From contig CAYGQE010000028.1 in assembly GCA_964351995.1 (NCBI GenBank), forward strand, positions 4,973-68,972: a stretch of 64,000 bases of DNA. The letters are read 5' to 3'. Made by a program: the position numbers and the translations under genes. Every line of letters begins with the position of its first letter. Position 1 is the first letter of the stretch. This DNA comes from SZUA-35 sp964351995. GTDB taxonomy: Bacteria > Actinomycetota > Acidimicrobiia > Acidimicrobiales > SZUA-35. The notes beneath the pieces are model-generated. The model was not told the DNA's origin and searched no databases. It was given only the letters and a program-made list of their open reading frames with translations. Positions 9,011 to 17,241 of this stretch are shown one piece after another.

Positions 9011-9481
9011 ATGACCATCAAAACCACGACATCCGCTCGCTACATCCGTCCGGATCCGTTCTCCAAGTACGTCTTCAACCCGCTGGTCGCGGGCCTGACG
9101 AAACTGGGCATCAGCATCTTCGGCTCGAGAGTCCTGGAGGTACGTGGTCGGACCTCGGGCGAGTGGCGGTCTGTGCCGGTGAACCCGCTGACTCTCGAGG
9201 GTGAGCGATTCCTGGTGGCGCCTCGAGGAACGACGCAGTGGGTACGGAACATCCGCGCTGCGGGTGGCGGTCGTCTCCGCAAGGGGCGGCGGCTCGAGAA
9301 TGTCACCGTGTCCGAACTCGCTGATGCCGACAAGGTGCCGATGTTGCGGGCCTACCTCGATGCCTGGGAGTTCGAGGTCGGCAAGTTCTTCGACGGTGTC
9401 GACAAGCACTCGACCGATGCCGAACTCGCCGCGATCGCACCCGGATTTCCGGTGTTCCGAATCACCGCCACCGCACGGTGA
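9011..9481 (+). CDS. Deazaflavin (F420)-dependent nitroreductase-family protein
   Basis: 156 aa. Matches the Ddn/F420H2-dependent quinone-reductase family of actinobacteria. The split-barrel core shows LEVRGRTSGEWRSVPVNPL, then the LVAPRGTTQWVRNIRAAGGG block. Members reduce quinones, enones or nitroaromatics with F420H2, and some bind other cofactors. The exact role is unknown. The start at 9011 follows a GGAA-type ribosome site. It is divergent from tetR and downstream of the twin operator, so it is probably induced together with the SDR. Confidence 0.88.
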   Translation: MTIKTTTSARYIRPDPFSKYVFNPLVAGLTKLGISIFGSRVLEVRGRTSGEWRSVPVNPLTLEGERFLVAPRGTTQWVRNIRAAGGGRLRKGRRLENVTVSELADADKVPMLRAYLDAWEFEVGKFFDGVDKHSTDAELAAIAPGFPVFRITATAR

Positions 9482-9487
9482 GCGGGA

Positions 9488-10516
9488 CTATGCGAACAGC
9501 CTCTCGCAGCCGGTGTCAGCAAGCACCGCGTCCACTCGCTCTCGGTCGTTGTCTTCCAGCGCAGCGTGAGCCTCGCGAAGCCATTGCAGGCACTTGCCCT
9601 GGTAGCCGAACGGACCTTGGCGATACTCGTGACCGTCGATCTCGCAGGTCATCTCGTCCGCCCCGGACATCAATGCTTCGGCGTTGGCGACCATGAACGG
9701 TGCGTAGGTGCGGCCGGCCTCTGCCAGGAGCTTGCTCGTGCCTGGATCGAGTGTGTCGAGTGGTGCCCACCCGTCATCGCCTTCGACCGGAAGCCATGCG
9801 AGGTCGTCCATGCGCTCGACCCAGTTGATGACCTTGGGGGCAATATCAATGGCGACCGCCGTCGAGGTCGGCTCCCATCGAACGAGCTGGGTGAGCTGGC
9901 CGTAGAGGCCGAAGTCGCCACGACCGGGTCGGTCGCCCAGCATGAAATCGCCGGACGCAAAGCGGGTGCTCATTGCCTCGAGTATCCGCCGGTACGAGTC
10001 TTCGATCAGCGGAGCGTTCCAGTCGGTCGAGCCCACGAGCGCCCGCCGCGTGATCTGGCGGTTGGTGATGAAGTCGTACATCTGCTGTGACTGATCCGAG
10101 TCGAGCTGCAGATCGCCTGAAAGTGGAAGGAGCTTGCCGGCTTTGTCGATGTCGGGTGCGTAGGCCCAGCGGTAGTGGTACATGGCTTTGGTCAGCCATT
10201 CGTCGGCGAAGTCCTCGATGAGGAGGTCGATGAAGGCAAGGGCAGGATCGGTTGGCGTGAGCGCTCGCCCGGAGTGTTCGCTCTCGAGTCGGGTGATCTG
10301 GGGAGATGAATCGACAGTGATGTCCCCGTACCCAGTTCCGTCCTCGTTCGGGTAGGCAATGACGGGGATGATCGGGACCGGCGGTGCGGGCAGGTCGTCC
10401 CACTTCGAGGTTCTCAGCATCCAGCGGAACGGGATCTGGCGATAGCGGAGGACGCCTCGCATCTTCAACGTGTACGGCGAGCCGTACTGGCCAGCGAGAA
10501 CGATGGGCTTGGTCAT
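9488..10516 (-). CDS. Glutathione S-transferase-family protein
   Basis: 342 aa. The N-terminal thioredoxin-like domain begins VLAGQYGSPYTLKMRGVLRY (S and Y positions typical of GST-like folds), with SSPQITRLE as the SNAIL-type glutathione-side motif. The C-terminal helical domain (about residues 110-240) contains GRGDFGLYGQL. The extra C-terminal section after residue 250 is longer than in classical GSTs. Actinobacteria generally lack glutathione, so the thiol partner is unclear. The gene is 7 bp from the F420-type gene (convergent) and divergent from a P450. Confidence 0.8.
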   Translation of the reverse strand: MTKPIVLAGQYGSPYTLKMRGVLRYRQIPFRWMLRTSKWDDLPAPPVPIIPVIAYPNEDGTGYGDITVDSSPQITRLESEHSGRALTPTDPALAFIDLLIEDFADEWLTKAMYHYRWAYAPDIDKAGKLLPLSGDLQLDSDQSQQMYDFITNRQITRRALVGSTDWNAPLIEDSYRRILEAMSTRFASGDFMLGDRPGRGDFGLYGQLTQLVRWEPTSTAVAIDIAPKVINWVERMDDLAWLPVEGDDGWAPLDTLDPGTSKLLAEAGRTYAPFMVANAEALMSGADEMTCEIDGHEYRQGPFGYQGKCLQWLREAHAALEDNDRERVDAVLADTGCERLFA

Positions 10517-10625
10517 GAGGCGAATCCTTCCACGGCGGCGAACGTACGTTGCTGTGTCGGCGAGTGCCAGTTGGAAGCGCAGGGGATCCCGAGCGGCGAG
10601 TACGGTGCGGCGTCGTGAGGCCGAC

Positions 10626-11762
10626 GTGGCGTTGGAGCGTGCAACGGTGACTCCTGTCGAATCTGATGAAGTGATCGTCGCCCGAGTCGAAGCTGACGAT
10701 GTGCCGATCGTGTGTGGCTACCAGACCTTGCGGGAGGTTGCGAGGGATTGGCGGGCGTACTCGTCGAACACGCCGTTCCGTGTCCCAATCCCCGATGAGT
10801 CTGACCTACGGGACGTGCAGCAGTTCCCGATCGAGTCCGATCCTCCGGAACACCAGGCCTATCGCAAGCTGATCGAGGAGCGATTCAGTCGAACGGCGGC
10901 CGGCCGATTGGCGTCGACGGTCGCTGACCTTGCCCGTTCGTCACTGTCCCCGTGGCCTGCGGGCGGACTTCGGGTCGTCGATGATCTTGCTCTGCCGATC
11001 GTCGCCCGGTCGATTGCCGAGACGCTCGGTCGGCCGGAGGATGCCAGCCGCATCGAGTCGTGGGGCGTCCACGTGTTCGTGAATCCTCGGACGGGACAGC
11101 GTGAGCGAAACCGCGATGTCGACGCGTATCTGAATGAGCGTGTCGACCATGCTCGAGCCAACGGTGCCGATGATCTCTTCGGCGACCTGGTCGAGGCCGA
11201 AGTGTTTGACCGCTTGCTCACTCGCGATGAGATGCTGGGTATCGGGTCGCTCGTTCTGGCGGGCGGTCGGGACACCGTGATCAACGCGATCGTTGGGGCG
11301 CTCTGGTTCCTGGCCTCACACGAAGCGGAGCGTCAGCAACTCCGCGCCGACCCCAGCTTGATTCCAGCGGCGGTGGAAGAGTTCCTCCGATACTTCTCAC
11401 CACTTCCGTTCATTGGCCGGACCGCCGTTGCTGAGGGTGAGGTGCATGGTTGTCCCATCGCCTCAGGGGCACGGATCGGCCTCGGGTTTGCCGCTGCCAA
11501 TCATGACCCTCGAGCGTTCGATGGTCCTGAACGGATCGCAATGCAGCGTCGACCGAATCGTCACGTCGCGTTCGGCCATGGCCCTCACACCTGCGTTGGT
11601 GCTCCGCTGGCTCGCACGGAACTCGCTGTGACGATCGAGCACTTCGTTGCCGCCGCTCCGGAGCACGTCGAGGCATCGAGGCCATGGACGCCCCGCCCTG
11701 CCAGCGCCTCGCTTTCCACCGACTGGATCCCGCAAGACCTGCGGCTCTCGGTTGGCGGTTGA
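10626..11762 (+). CDS. Cytochrome P450
   Basis: 378 aa. The heme loop FGHGPHTCVGAPLAR carries the axial cysteine. The I-helix oxygen motif is LVLAGGRDTV, with R and V at positions where D/E-T-T is usual. The ExxR motif is EFLR in AAVEEFLRYFSPL, and the preceding SDPPEHQAYRKL block is typical of bacterial class I enzymes. The start is taken as GTG at 10626 because upstream residues are not P450-like and overlap the divergent GST gene. A GTG at 10647 is also possible. The substrate is unknown and no ferredoxin is adjacent. Confidence 0.85.
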   Translation: MALERATVTPVESDEVIVARVEADDVPIVCGYQTLREVARDWRAYSSNTPFRVPIPDESDLRDVQQFPIESDPPEHQAYRKLIEERFSRTAAGRLASTVADLARSSLSPWPAGGLRVVDDLALPIVARSIAETLGRPEDASRIESWGVHVFVNPRTGQRERNRDVDAYLNERVDHARANGADDLFGDLVEAEVFDRLLTRDEMLGIGSLVLAGGRDTVINAIVGALWFLASHEAERQQLRADPSLIPAAVEEFLRYFSPLPFIGRTAVAEGEVHGCPIASGARIGLGFAAANHDPRAFDGPERIAMQRRPNRHVAFGHGPHTCVGAPLARTELAVTIEHFVAAAPEHVEASRPWTPRPASASLSTDWIPQDLRLSVGG

Positions 11763-11777
11763 GTCGGCGAAACGGGG

Positions 11778-12257
11778 TCAGAGGCGATCGGGAGTGAAGT
11801 TCTCGTGGTCGCAGAGGGTTGTGGCGACCTTCGACAAGGCAGTCGCCAAGCCAGCGGTCTCGGCGTCGTCGAGGTGGTCGAAGATGAGGCGTTGGACGTC
11901 GTCGACGTGGGTTGGGGCCACGGTGTCGAGCAGTTGTTGCCCGGCTGTGGTCAGCGTTGCGTTCTTGCCTCGACCGTCCTCGGCGTCGGCGGTGATGTCG
12001 ACGAGGTCTCGCTCGGTCATCGTGCGGAGGCGATGGGTCAGTCGGCTTTGCGACAGGTTCGCATTGTCGGCCAGGTCTGACAGACGCATGGTGTGGTCGG
12101 GAGCGTCCGAAAGAGTGAAGAGGATCGAGTAGTGCACGACGAGCAAGCCGTGAGCTTTGAGTGTTCGCTCGAGTTGCGGCAAGCCTCGATTGACGAGCAC
12201 CAGGAGTGCGCGCCAGGCCTGGGCCTGTGTCTCATCGAGCCATCGCGGTTCATCCAT
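11778..12257 (-). CDS. MarR-family transcriptional regulator
   Basis: 159 aa. Winged-helix regulator with the recognition-helix region LADNANLSQSRLTHRLRTM (residues about 66-84) and the wing DAEDGRGKNATLT. MarR proteins usually repress a divergent gene and respond to phenolics or oxidants. The divergent neighbour is a pirin/flavin-reductase/YceI unit. The 100-bp gap carries three related 14-bp imperfect palindromes that are the likely binding sites. Confidence 0.9.
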   Translation of the reverse strand: MDEPRWLDETQAQAWRALLVLVNRGLPQLERTLKAHGLLVVHYSILFTLSDAPDHTMRLSDLADNANLSQSRLTHRLRTMTERDLVDITADAEDGRGKNATLTTAGQQLLDTVAPTHVDDVQRLIFDHLDDAETAGLATALSKVATTLCDHENFTPDRL

Positions 12258-12287
12258 GCTCCGACACTAGCCCTTCTGACGAAATTG

Positions 12288-12347
12288 GTTGACACGGCAA
12301 GTTCTTCTGATAGCTTGACTCTTCAAGTAGATAGTTGACCTGTCAAG
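12288..12347. promoter_or_regulatory. Triple MarR-type operator
   Basis: Three 14-mers of the form KTTGAC-N4-CAAG lie at 12288-12301, 12314-12327 and 12334-12347. The last contains the near-perfect palindrome TTGACCTGTCAA and the middle one CTTGA-N4-TCAAG. They lie between the divergent marR and pirin genes, and the third touches the pirin ribosome-binding region. Confidence 0.65.
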
Positions 12348-12359
12348 CAAAGGATGCAT

Positions 12360-13250
12360 GTGGCTACATTCCGAAGTGTCGAACGAATCATTCCGGCGTC
12401 CAGCACGATCGAAGGTGGCGGCTTCGAGGTGTATCGCCCATTCCCGGGACGGTTGGCCGATTGGTTCGACCCGTTCTTGTTGCTCGACGAGATGGCGCCG
12501 AACTACGTCGAGCCGGGCGCAGCCGTGGGTGCTCCCCCTCACCCGCATCGAGGCTTCGAGACCGTCACCTACATCTTGCAGGGCGAAGTCGAGCACCGAG
12601 ATTCTGCGGGAAACCATGGGCTCATCGGGCCAGGCGACGTCCAGTGGATGACGGCTGGTGACGGCATTGTCCACTCAGAGATGCCGAGTGCACGGGTGCA
12701 AACAGAGGGCGGTGTCGGGCACGGGCTCCAGTTGTGGGTGAATCTGCCAGCGGCGCTGCGCCGTACGCAACCGAGATATCAAGCGCTGGTTGCCGATGGT
12801 ATGGCCGAGGTCGCCGGCACTGGATGGACCGCACACGTCGTCGCCGGCTCGATGCTCGGAGTCGAGGGCCCGGCAGAAACGCACACACCCATCGGGTTCG
12901 CACGGGTCACCATGCAGCCAGGTGCGACGCTGAGCATCCCTGTCATCGAGGGGCACACCGCCTTGGTCTATTCCTTTGCCGGCACCGCCTCGATTGGCTC
13001 GCCGGGTCACGGCCAGCTTGCAGCGCACCATCTCGCTGTGCTCACGCGAGATGGTGACGAGTTGACCCTGGTCGTCGCCGACGACGCCGACCGTCCGTTC
13101 GATTGCGTTGTCCTGACCGGCGAACCCATCAACGAACCGATGGTGCGCTACGGGCCATTCGTCATGAACACCGAAGACGAGATCGCCGAGGCGATCACCG
13201 ATTTCAACGCCGGACGGATGGGCACGATCACCGCCGTCGGCACCGTCTGA
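12360..13250 (+). CDS. Pirin-family cupin protein
   Basis: 296 aa, bicupin of the pirin/YhaK type. The metal-binding motif PHPHRGFETVTYIL is followed by the second His in EVEHRD and the HSE motif in GDGIVHSEM, which together match the Fe-binding site of quercetinase-active pirins. The C-terminal cupin is the usual pirin_C domain. GTG at 12360 is preferred because AAGGA (12349-12353) is correctly spaced for it. An in-frame ATG at 12354 is too close. It is the first gene of a likely operon with an FMN reductase and YceI protein. The enzyme may act as a dioxygenase or a redox-sensing partner. Confidence 0.88.
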   Translation: MATFRSVERIIPASSTIEGGGFEVYRPFPGRLADWFDPFLLLDEMAPNYVEPGAAVGAPPHPHRGFETVTYILQGEVEHRDSAGNHGLIGPGDVQWMTAGDGIVHSEMPSARVQTEGGVGHGLQLWVNLPAALRRTQPRYQALVADGMAEVAGTGWTAHVVAGSMLGVEGPAETHTPIGFARVTMQPGATLSIPVIEGHTALVYSFAGTASIGSPGHGQLAAHHLAVLTRDGDELTLVVADDADRPFDCVVLTGEPINEPMVRYGPFVMNTEDEIAEAITDFNAGRMGTITAVGTV

Positions 13251-13303
13251 TCCACCGATCTTCCACCTAAACCCTCACCCGAAGAACCATTGGAGTCTCA
13301 CCC

Positions 13304-13864
13304 ATGAAACTGCTTGCCTTTGCCGCCACGACCAACACCCAGTCGGTCAATCGACAGCTGATCGACTACGCCAGCGAACTGCTCGGCGATGGTCTGGTCG
13401 CTGACGTCACCATCGAGATCATCGATCTCAACGACTACGAGATGCCGATCTACAGCGCTGATCGTGAGCTCGCCGGCGGAGTTCCCGATCTCGCTCAGGA
13501 GTTCTACGCCAAGATCGGCGAGGCCGATGCCGTGATGGTGTCCTTCGCCGAACACAACGGTTTCTACACCGCTGCCTACAAGAACATCTTTGACTGGGCG
13601 TCGAGGATCGACATGCGGGTCTACCAAGACAAACCAACGGTCCTCTTTGCGACTTCTCCCGGTCCCCGAGGTGGCGGCAACGTTTTGCAGACCGCCGTGA
13701 TGTCCGGGCAATTCTTCGGCTACGACGTGAAGGCCAGCCTCTCGATCCCGAGCTTCTACGAGAACTTCGACAGCGAGGCCGGGAAGTTGACCGATCCCGA
13801 TCTCGACGCACAGTTCCGTTCGGCATTGGCGACGCTCGGCAGCGCAGCGGAGGTGGCAGCATGA
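13304..13864 (+). CDS. NADPH-dependent FMN reductase family protein
   Basis: 186 aa flavodoxin-like oxidoreductase (FMN_red). The FMN phosphate loop is FAATTNTQSVNRQL (residues 6-19). The isoalloxazine-side segments are SFAEHNGFYTAAYKNIFDW and SPGPRGGGNVL. It reduces FMN or quinones with NAD(P)H. It ends in a 4-bp overlap with the YceI gene, so the two are translationally coupled, downstream of pirin and presumably under MarR control. Confidence 0.9.
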   Translation: MKLLAFAATTNTQSVNRQLIDYASELLGDGLVADVTIEIIDLNDYEMPIYSADRELAGGVPDLAQEFYAKIGEADAVMVSFAEHNGFYTAAYKNIFDWASRIDMRVYQDKPTVLFATSPGPRGGGNVLQTAVMSGQFFGYDVKASLSIPSFYENFDSEAGKLTDPDLDAQFRSALATLGSAAEVAA

Positions 13865-14376
13865 CCGACATGACCACGCTCCCAACCGGCATCTGGGCGA
13901 TCGACCCCTCTGCCACGACGGTGACGATCTCGGTCACCAAGCTCGGCTTCGTCAAGGTTCCGGCAACGCTCACGGTCCTTTCTGGAAGCGTCGAGATCGA
14001 CGGCAGTCATGAGGTGGTGAACGTCGAGATCATCGCTGATGCTGCGTCTTACACGAGCAAGAACCCGAAACGCAACGAACATGTGATCGGCCCCGACTTC
14101 CTGGATGCAGCGAGCCACCCCGCCATCGTCTTTCGGGCAGATCGCGTCGTCGAGGGTTCCAACGGCTACGTCGCCGCAGGCACCGTGACGATGAAAGGCC
14201 AGTCAGCTCCGGTCGAGGTCACGGTGTCGAATGTCGAGGTCAGTGGCGAAGCTGGCTCGTTCACCGCAGCGGCCACGGTCGACCGGAAGAGCATCGGTGT
14301 GGACAAGATGCCGTCCTTCGTCATTGGACGCGAGCTCCAGTTGACGGTCGAAGCGAAGGCGACCTTGACATCGTGA
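13861..14376 (+). CDS. YceI-family lipocalin-like protein
   Basis: 171 aa, a full-length YceI beta-barrel domain with typical segments (WAIDPSATTVTISVTKLGF, HVIGPDFLDAASHPAIVF, GTVTMKGQSAPVEV). Family members bind isoprenoid or amphiphilic ligands. No signal peptide is visible, so it should be cytoplasmic. It overlaps the flavin reductase gene by 4 bp (ATGA). A role with pirin and the reductase in quinone or isoprenoid redox stress is an inference. Confidence 0.9.
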   Translation: MTDMTTLPTGIWAIDPSATTVTISVTKLGFVKVPATLTVLSGSVEIDGSHEVVNVEIIADAASYTSKNPKRNEHVIGPDFLDAASHPAIVFRADRVVEGSNGYVAAGTVTMKGQSAPVEVTVSNVEVSGEAGSFTAAATVDRKSIGVDKMPSFVIGRELQLTVEAKATLTS

Positions 14377-14435
14377 ACGCATGACTCCGCTGAGTGGGAC
14401 GGCCCTGAGAACCTCCGGCTGAGTGGTCGGCGGCG

Positions 14436-15365
14436 TTACATCGTGTCGATGGCTTGCAGCTTCTCGAGGAGGTAGTCGCCAGCGAGGATCGGTTCGTAGG
14501 TCGCGGGCCCTCCAACGTCGAGTGTTTCGACGAGAGCGTCGGCAGCGATACCGCAGAACAACACGAGTGAGAGCAATTGCTCACCGGGATCCTCTGCGCT
14601 CGGCGGGAGGACACGGTGCACCGTCGAGCGCCATCGGTCGCCGGTCCACCGGGCCAGCAGATCGCCAACGTTCACGGTCAACGCTCCTTCGATGTAGGGG
14701 GCATCAACCCACTCCCCATCAACGGTCTGTAGTTGCAGCCCGCCGTAGCCAACTTGGCGGTCGAGGAGGGTGAGAACACCGAAGTCGCTGTGCGGACCGA
14801 TGCGGAACTGTCCGGGCAGCGGCGTACCCACACTCTCGAGGGCCGGGTACCAATTCAGATTCAGGGATGATTCTTCGGCGGAGGCGTCGCCTGTCAACGT
14901 GCCCGGCTCCAGCTTCAGCGCGTCATTGAACAGGTCGAAGCAGTCGAGTGCGAGCCGCCAGGCCTTGGAGAGGTACGCCTCGGCGGCTGGGCGCAGGGTC
15001 GGTACCTCATCAGGCCAGCGGTTCGCCATCGGTGAATCATCGAGGTAGTACCCGGCCTTGAAGGTCTCTTTGAGGTCGGGCGGTGACTCCTCACCCGACG
15101 CATAGGCATTTGCCTCAGCTCCGGGTGGGATCCAGCCTCGTTCGCCCACGCGTGCCTGCAGCGCAGCCTTCTGCTCGGGCTCGAGGGTGAAGAAGTGATG
15201 AGCCTCTTGCCGCACGGCAGCAGCAAGGGCGGTGGGAACTCCATGGTTGATGAGCATGAGGAAGCCCGATGTGCAAAGCGCATCGTCGACCTGTGCTGCG
15301 ATGGTTGCTCGTGTTGCGTCGTCACCAGATCGCCAGGCACCGATATCAATCGTTGGGACGGTCAT
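14436..15365 (-). CDS. Isopenicillin-N-synthase-like Fe(II) oxygenase, last gene of oxygenase operon
   Basis: 309 aa. DIOX_N domain followed by the double-stranded beta-helix. Iron ligands are H192 and D194 (PHSDFG) and H250 (RWRSTVHRV). The R-x-S motif that normally anchors 2-oxoglutarate is LLS here (a Leu codon instead of Arg), so cosubstrate use may differ. It shares the signature EANAYASG..SPPDLKETF with the paralogue at 16378. It overlaps the upstream Rieske oxygenase gene by 4 bp. The product is presumably a tailoring or catabolic oxidation. The substrate is unknown. Confidence 0.87.
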   Translation of the reverse strand: MTVPTIDIGAWRSGDDATRATIAAQVDDALCTSGFLMLINHGVPTALAAAVRQEAHHFFTLEPEQKAALQARVGERGWIPPGAEANAYASGEESPPDLKETFKAGYYLDDSPMANRWPDEVPTLRPAAEAYLSKAWRLALDCFDLFNDALKLEPGTLTGDASAEESSLNLNWYPALESVGTPLPGQFRIGPHSDFGVLTLLDRQVGYGGLQLQTVDGEWVDAPYIEGALTVNVGDLLARWTGDRWRSTVHRVLPPSAEDPGEQLLSLVLFCGIAADALVETLDVGGPATYEPILAGDYLLEKLQAIDTM

Positions 15366-16381
15366 CCGGGCTCCTTGTTGACCATTTCGTCCAGCAAACG
15401 TCGGTACGCCACGCTCAGCCGATCGGCACGGGTGTGGACCTCGACCTTTGGATCGAGGTGCAACACGTTCGCCCCGAATCGTTCGAGCACGTCGAGGTCT
15501 TCGTCAAGCACGCGATCTTCGAAGTCGAGCATGTCGGCGATCAGTTCTGGGTCGCCAGCAAAGTCGTTGCGGGCCATCACTTTGAAGATGCGCGTGGACT
15601 CGTTCGACTCTGGTTGCATCGCGTAGAGGATCGAGATGACCTGATCAGTCAGTGGAAAGCCCAGACGCATATACACCGAGAACGGTGCGAGCGCCGTCTT
15701 GTCGATGGTGTGCGGCTGTGCCAACTCGTGCTCACCGGTCGCAACCAGTGGGTCGTCGTGATTCATGTACCACGTCGTGTAGTGGGTCGACGCAGTCCAG
15801 TCGTTGCTGATCACCTCGGTGTTCTCGACCTCGGTGTTCTCGGGTACTCCGAAGGTCGATACGTGGACGGTCGCGAAGTGGGTTGCATCGACGAAGTTGT
15901 CCATGAGTTGGGCCGCTCCAGCCGTCGTCCGCCGAGGCACTGTGTGAATCTGATCGAAGCTGGCGAGGTCCCACTCGGGGATCTCGGGAAGCGGCAGAAC
16001 GGGCTCGTCGGGAGCGATCCAGACCATGCCGAGATACTCGGCGACCCCGTGAGGCATCGAGGCCCGGGCCCGGGGTGGAATCGCGGTCGTCTCAGGGGCT
16101 GAAGGAACGCGAACACAGGCACCGTCGACACCAAACCGCCAGCCGTGATACCGACATTGCAGCGTGTTGCCCACAACCGACCCGATGCTCAAGGGAGCAA
16201 GGCGATGCGGGCACTGGTCTCGGGCGACGAACAGCTCACCGTTGAGTCGCACGACGACCCACGGCTCTCCAAGGAGCAAGACGCTGATGGGTTCGGTCGT
16301 GACTTCAGACGACAGAGCGACCGGAAGCCAGGCCCGACCAAGGCCCGGTGTGACGTTGTCAACGTATGTGTGGGTCATCAC
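15362..16381 (-). CDS. Rieske non-heme iron oxygenase (VanA/ring-hydroxylating type)
   Basis: 339 aa. Rieske cluster ligands are C57, H59, C76 and H79 (CPHR and CRYHGW). The catalytic mononuclear iron site is DNFVDATHFATVH (H168, H173) with D161 as likely electron bridge. The length and architecture match O-/N-demethylases such as vanillate demethylase oxygenase. No dedicated reductase gene is adjacent. A perfect tandem 15-bp repeat (15813-15842) duplicates ENTEV after the iron site. 4-bp overlaps join it to oxygenase genes on both sides. Confidence 0.88.
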   Translation of the reverse strand: MMTHTYVDNVTPGLGRAWLPVALSSEVTTEPISVLLLGEPWVVVRLNGELFVARDQCPHRLAPLSIGSVVGNTLQCRYHGWRFGVDGACVRVPSAPETTAIPPRARASMPHGVAEYLGMVWIAPDEPVLPLPEIPEWDLASFDQIHTVPRRTTAGAAQLMDNFVDATHFATVHVSTFGVPENTEVENTEVISNDWTASTHYTTWYMNHDDPLVATGEHELAQPHTIDKTALAPFSVYMRLGFPLTDQVISILYAMQPESNESTRIFKVMARNDFAGDPELIADMLDFEDRVLDEDLDVLERFGANVLHLDPKVEVHTRADRLSVAYRRLLDEMVNKEPG

Positions 16382-17241
16382 CCGACCGCTGTGTCGATAG
16401 CGACGAGCTTGTCGATCAGGAACTGCACGGCGTCCATCGGTTCGTCGTCGGGTCGACCGATCGGTTGAAGAACGGCACCCATGGCGGTTTCCAAGAACAG
16501 CACGAGTGACAGGCGCCCTTCTCGAGCCGCCTCACCTGTCGGTGCGGGAATACGATGCGGATTCGAGCGCCAACGTCCACCAGACCAGTAGGCAACCTGA
16601 TCGCCGGTGTTGACGATCAATGCGTCGGGGACGTGAGGAAGGTCGGCCCACGTGCCATCGACGAGTTCGACTTGGAGCGGAGGGTCCGAGGCCTCTCGCT
16701 GCAGGATGGTGATCGTTCCAAAATCGCTGTGTGGTCCGATGCGGAACTGGCCTGGCTCGGGCTCAAGAACGTCGTCACCGTCTGTCATCGGGGGATACCA
16801 CGTGAGGTTCAGGTTGTGCAGCGGTGGTGTGCACTGCAGATTGAAGGTCTCGGGCGGGAGATCGGCGGCCACCGCCCCAGGAGCACACGGTCCGACGGTC
16901 CAGGTCTCTTTCAGATCAGGAGGGCTCGCCTTCCCGCTTGCGTAGGCGTTGGCCTCCGCTCCGATGGGCGTCCATCCGGGACCTCCGATGCCATCACCTT
17001 GGCGATAGCGGAGCTTGTTCTCGGCCGGTAGCGCGAACACGTCGGCACAGGCGCTTCGCACATCGTCGATGAGATCGTTGGCGACACCGTGGTTCGTGAT
17101 GATGAGGAAGCCCACTTCTGTGAGCGCAGTATCGACGGCCTCAGCGGTTTGGCGACGCTCCTCGGGGTCGCCTGACCGCCACTGCTCCATGTCGATCAAC
17201 GGGACAATGCTGGCCGCGGGGGAATCGTCTGTCTTCGTCAT
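16378..17241 (-). CDS. Isopenicillin-N-synthase-like 2OG-Fe(II) oxygenase with shortened helical region
   Basis: 287 aa. Iron ligands are H171 and D173 (PHSDFG) and H229 (RWRSNPHR). R-x-S is intact as RLS, suggesting 2-oxoglutarate use. Compared with the two operon paralogues it lacks about 40 residues between the LKETWTVG segment and NLNLTWYP, where the others have the long helices before the barrel. The barrel is complete, so it may still fold. It is coupled by 4-bp overlaps to the genes before and after. Confidence 0.85.
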   Translation of the reverse strand: MTKTDDSPAASIVPLIDMEQWRSGDPEERRQTAEAVDTALTEVGFLIITNHGVANDLIDDVRSACADVFALPAENKLRYRQGDGIGGPGWTPIGAEANAYASGKASPPDLKETWTVGPCAPGAVAADLPPETFNLQCTPPLHNLNLTWYPPMTDGDDVLEPEPGQFRIGPHSDFGTITILQREASDPPLQVELVDGTWADLPHVPDALIVNTGDQVAYWSGGRWRSNPHRIPAPTGEAAREGRLSLVLFLETAMGAVLQPIGRPDDEPMDAVQFLIDKLVAIDTAVG

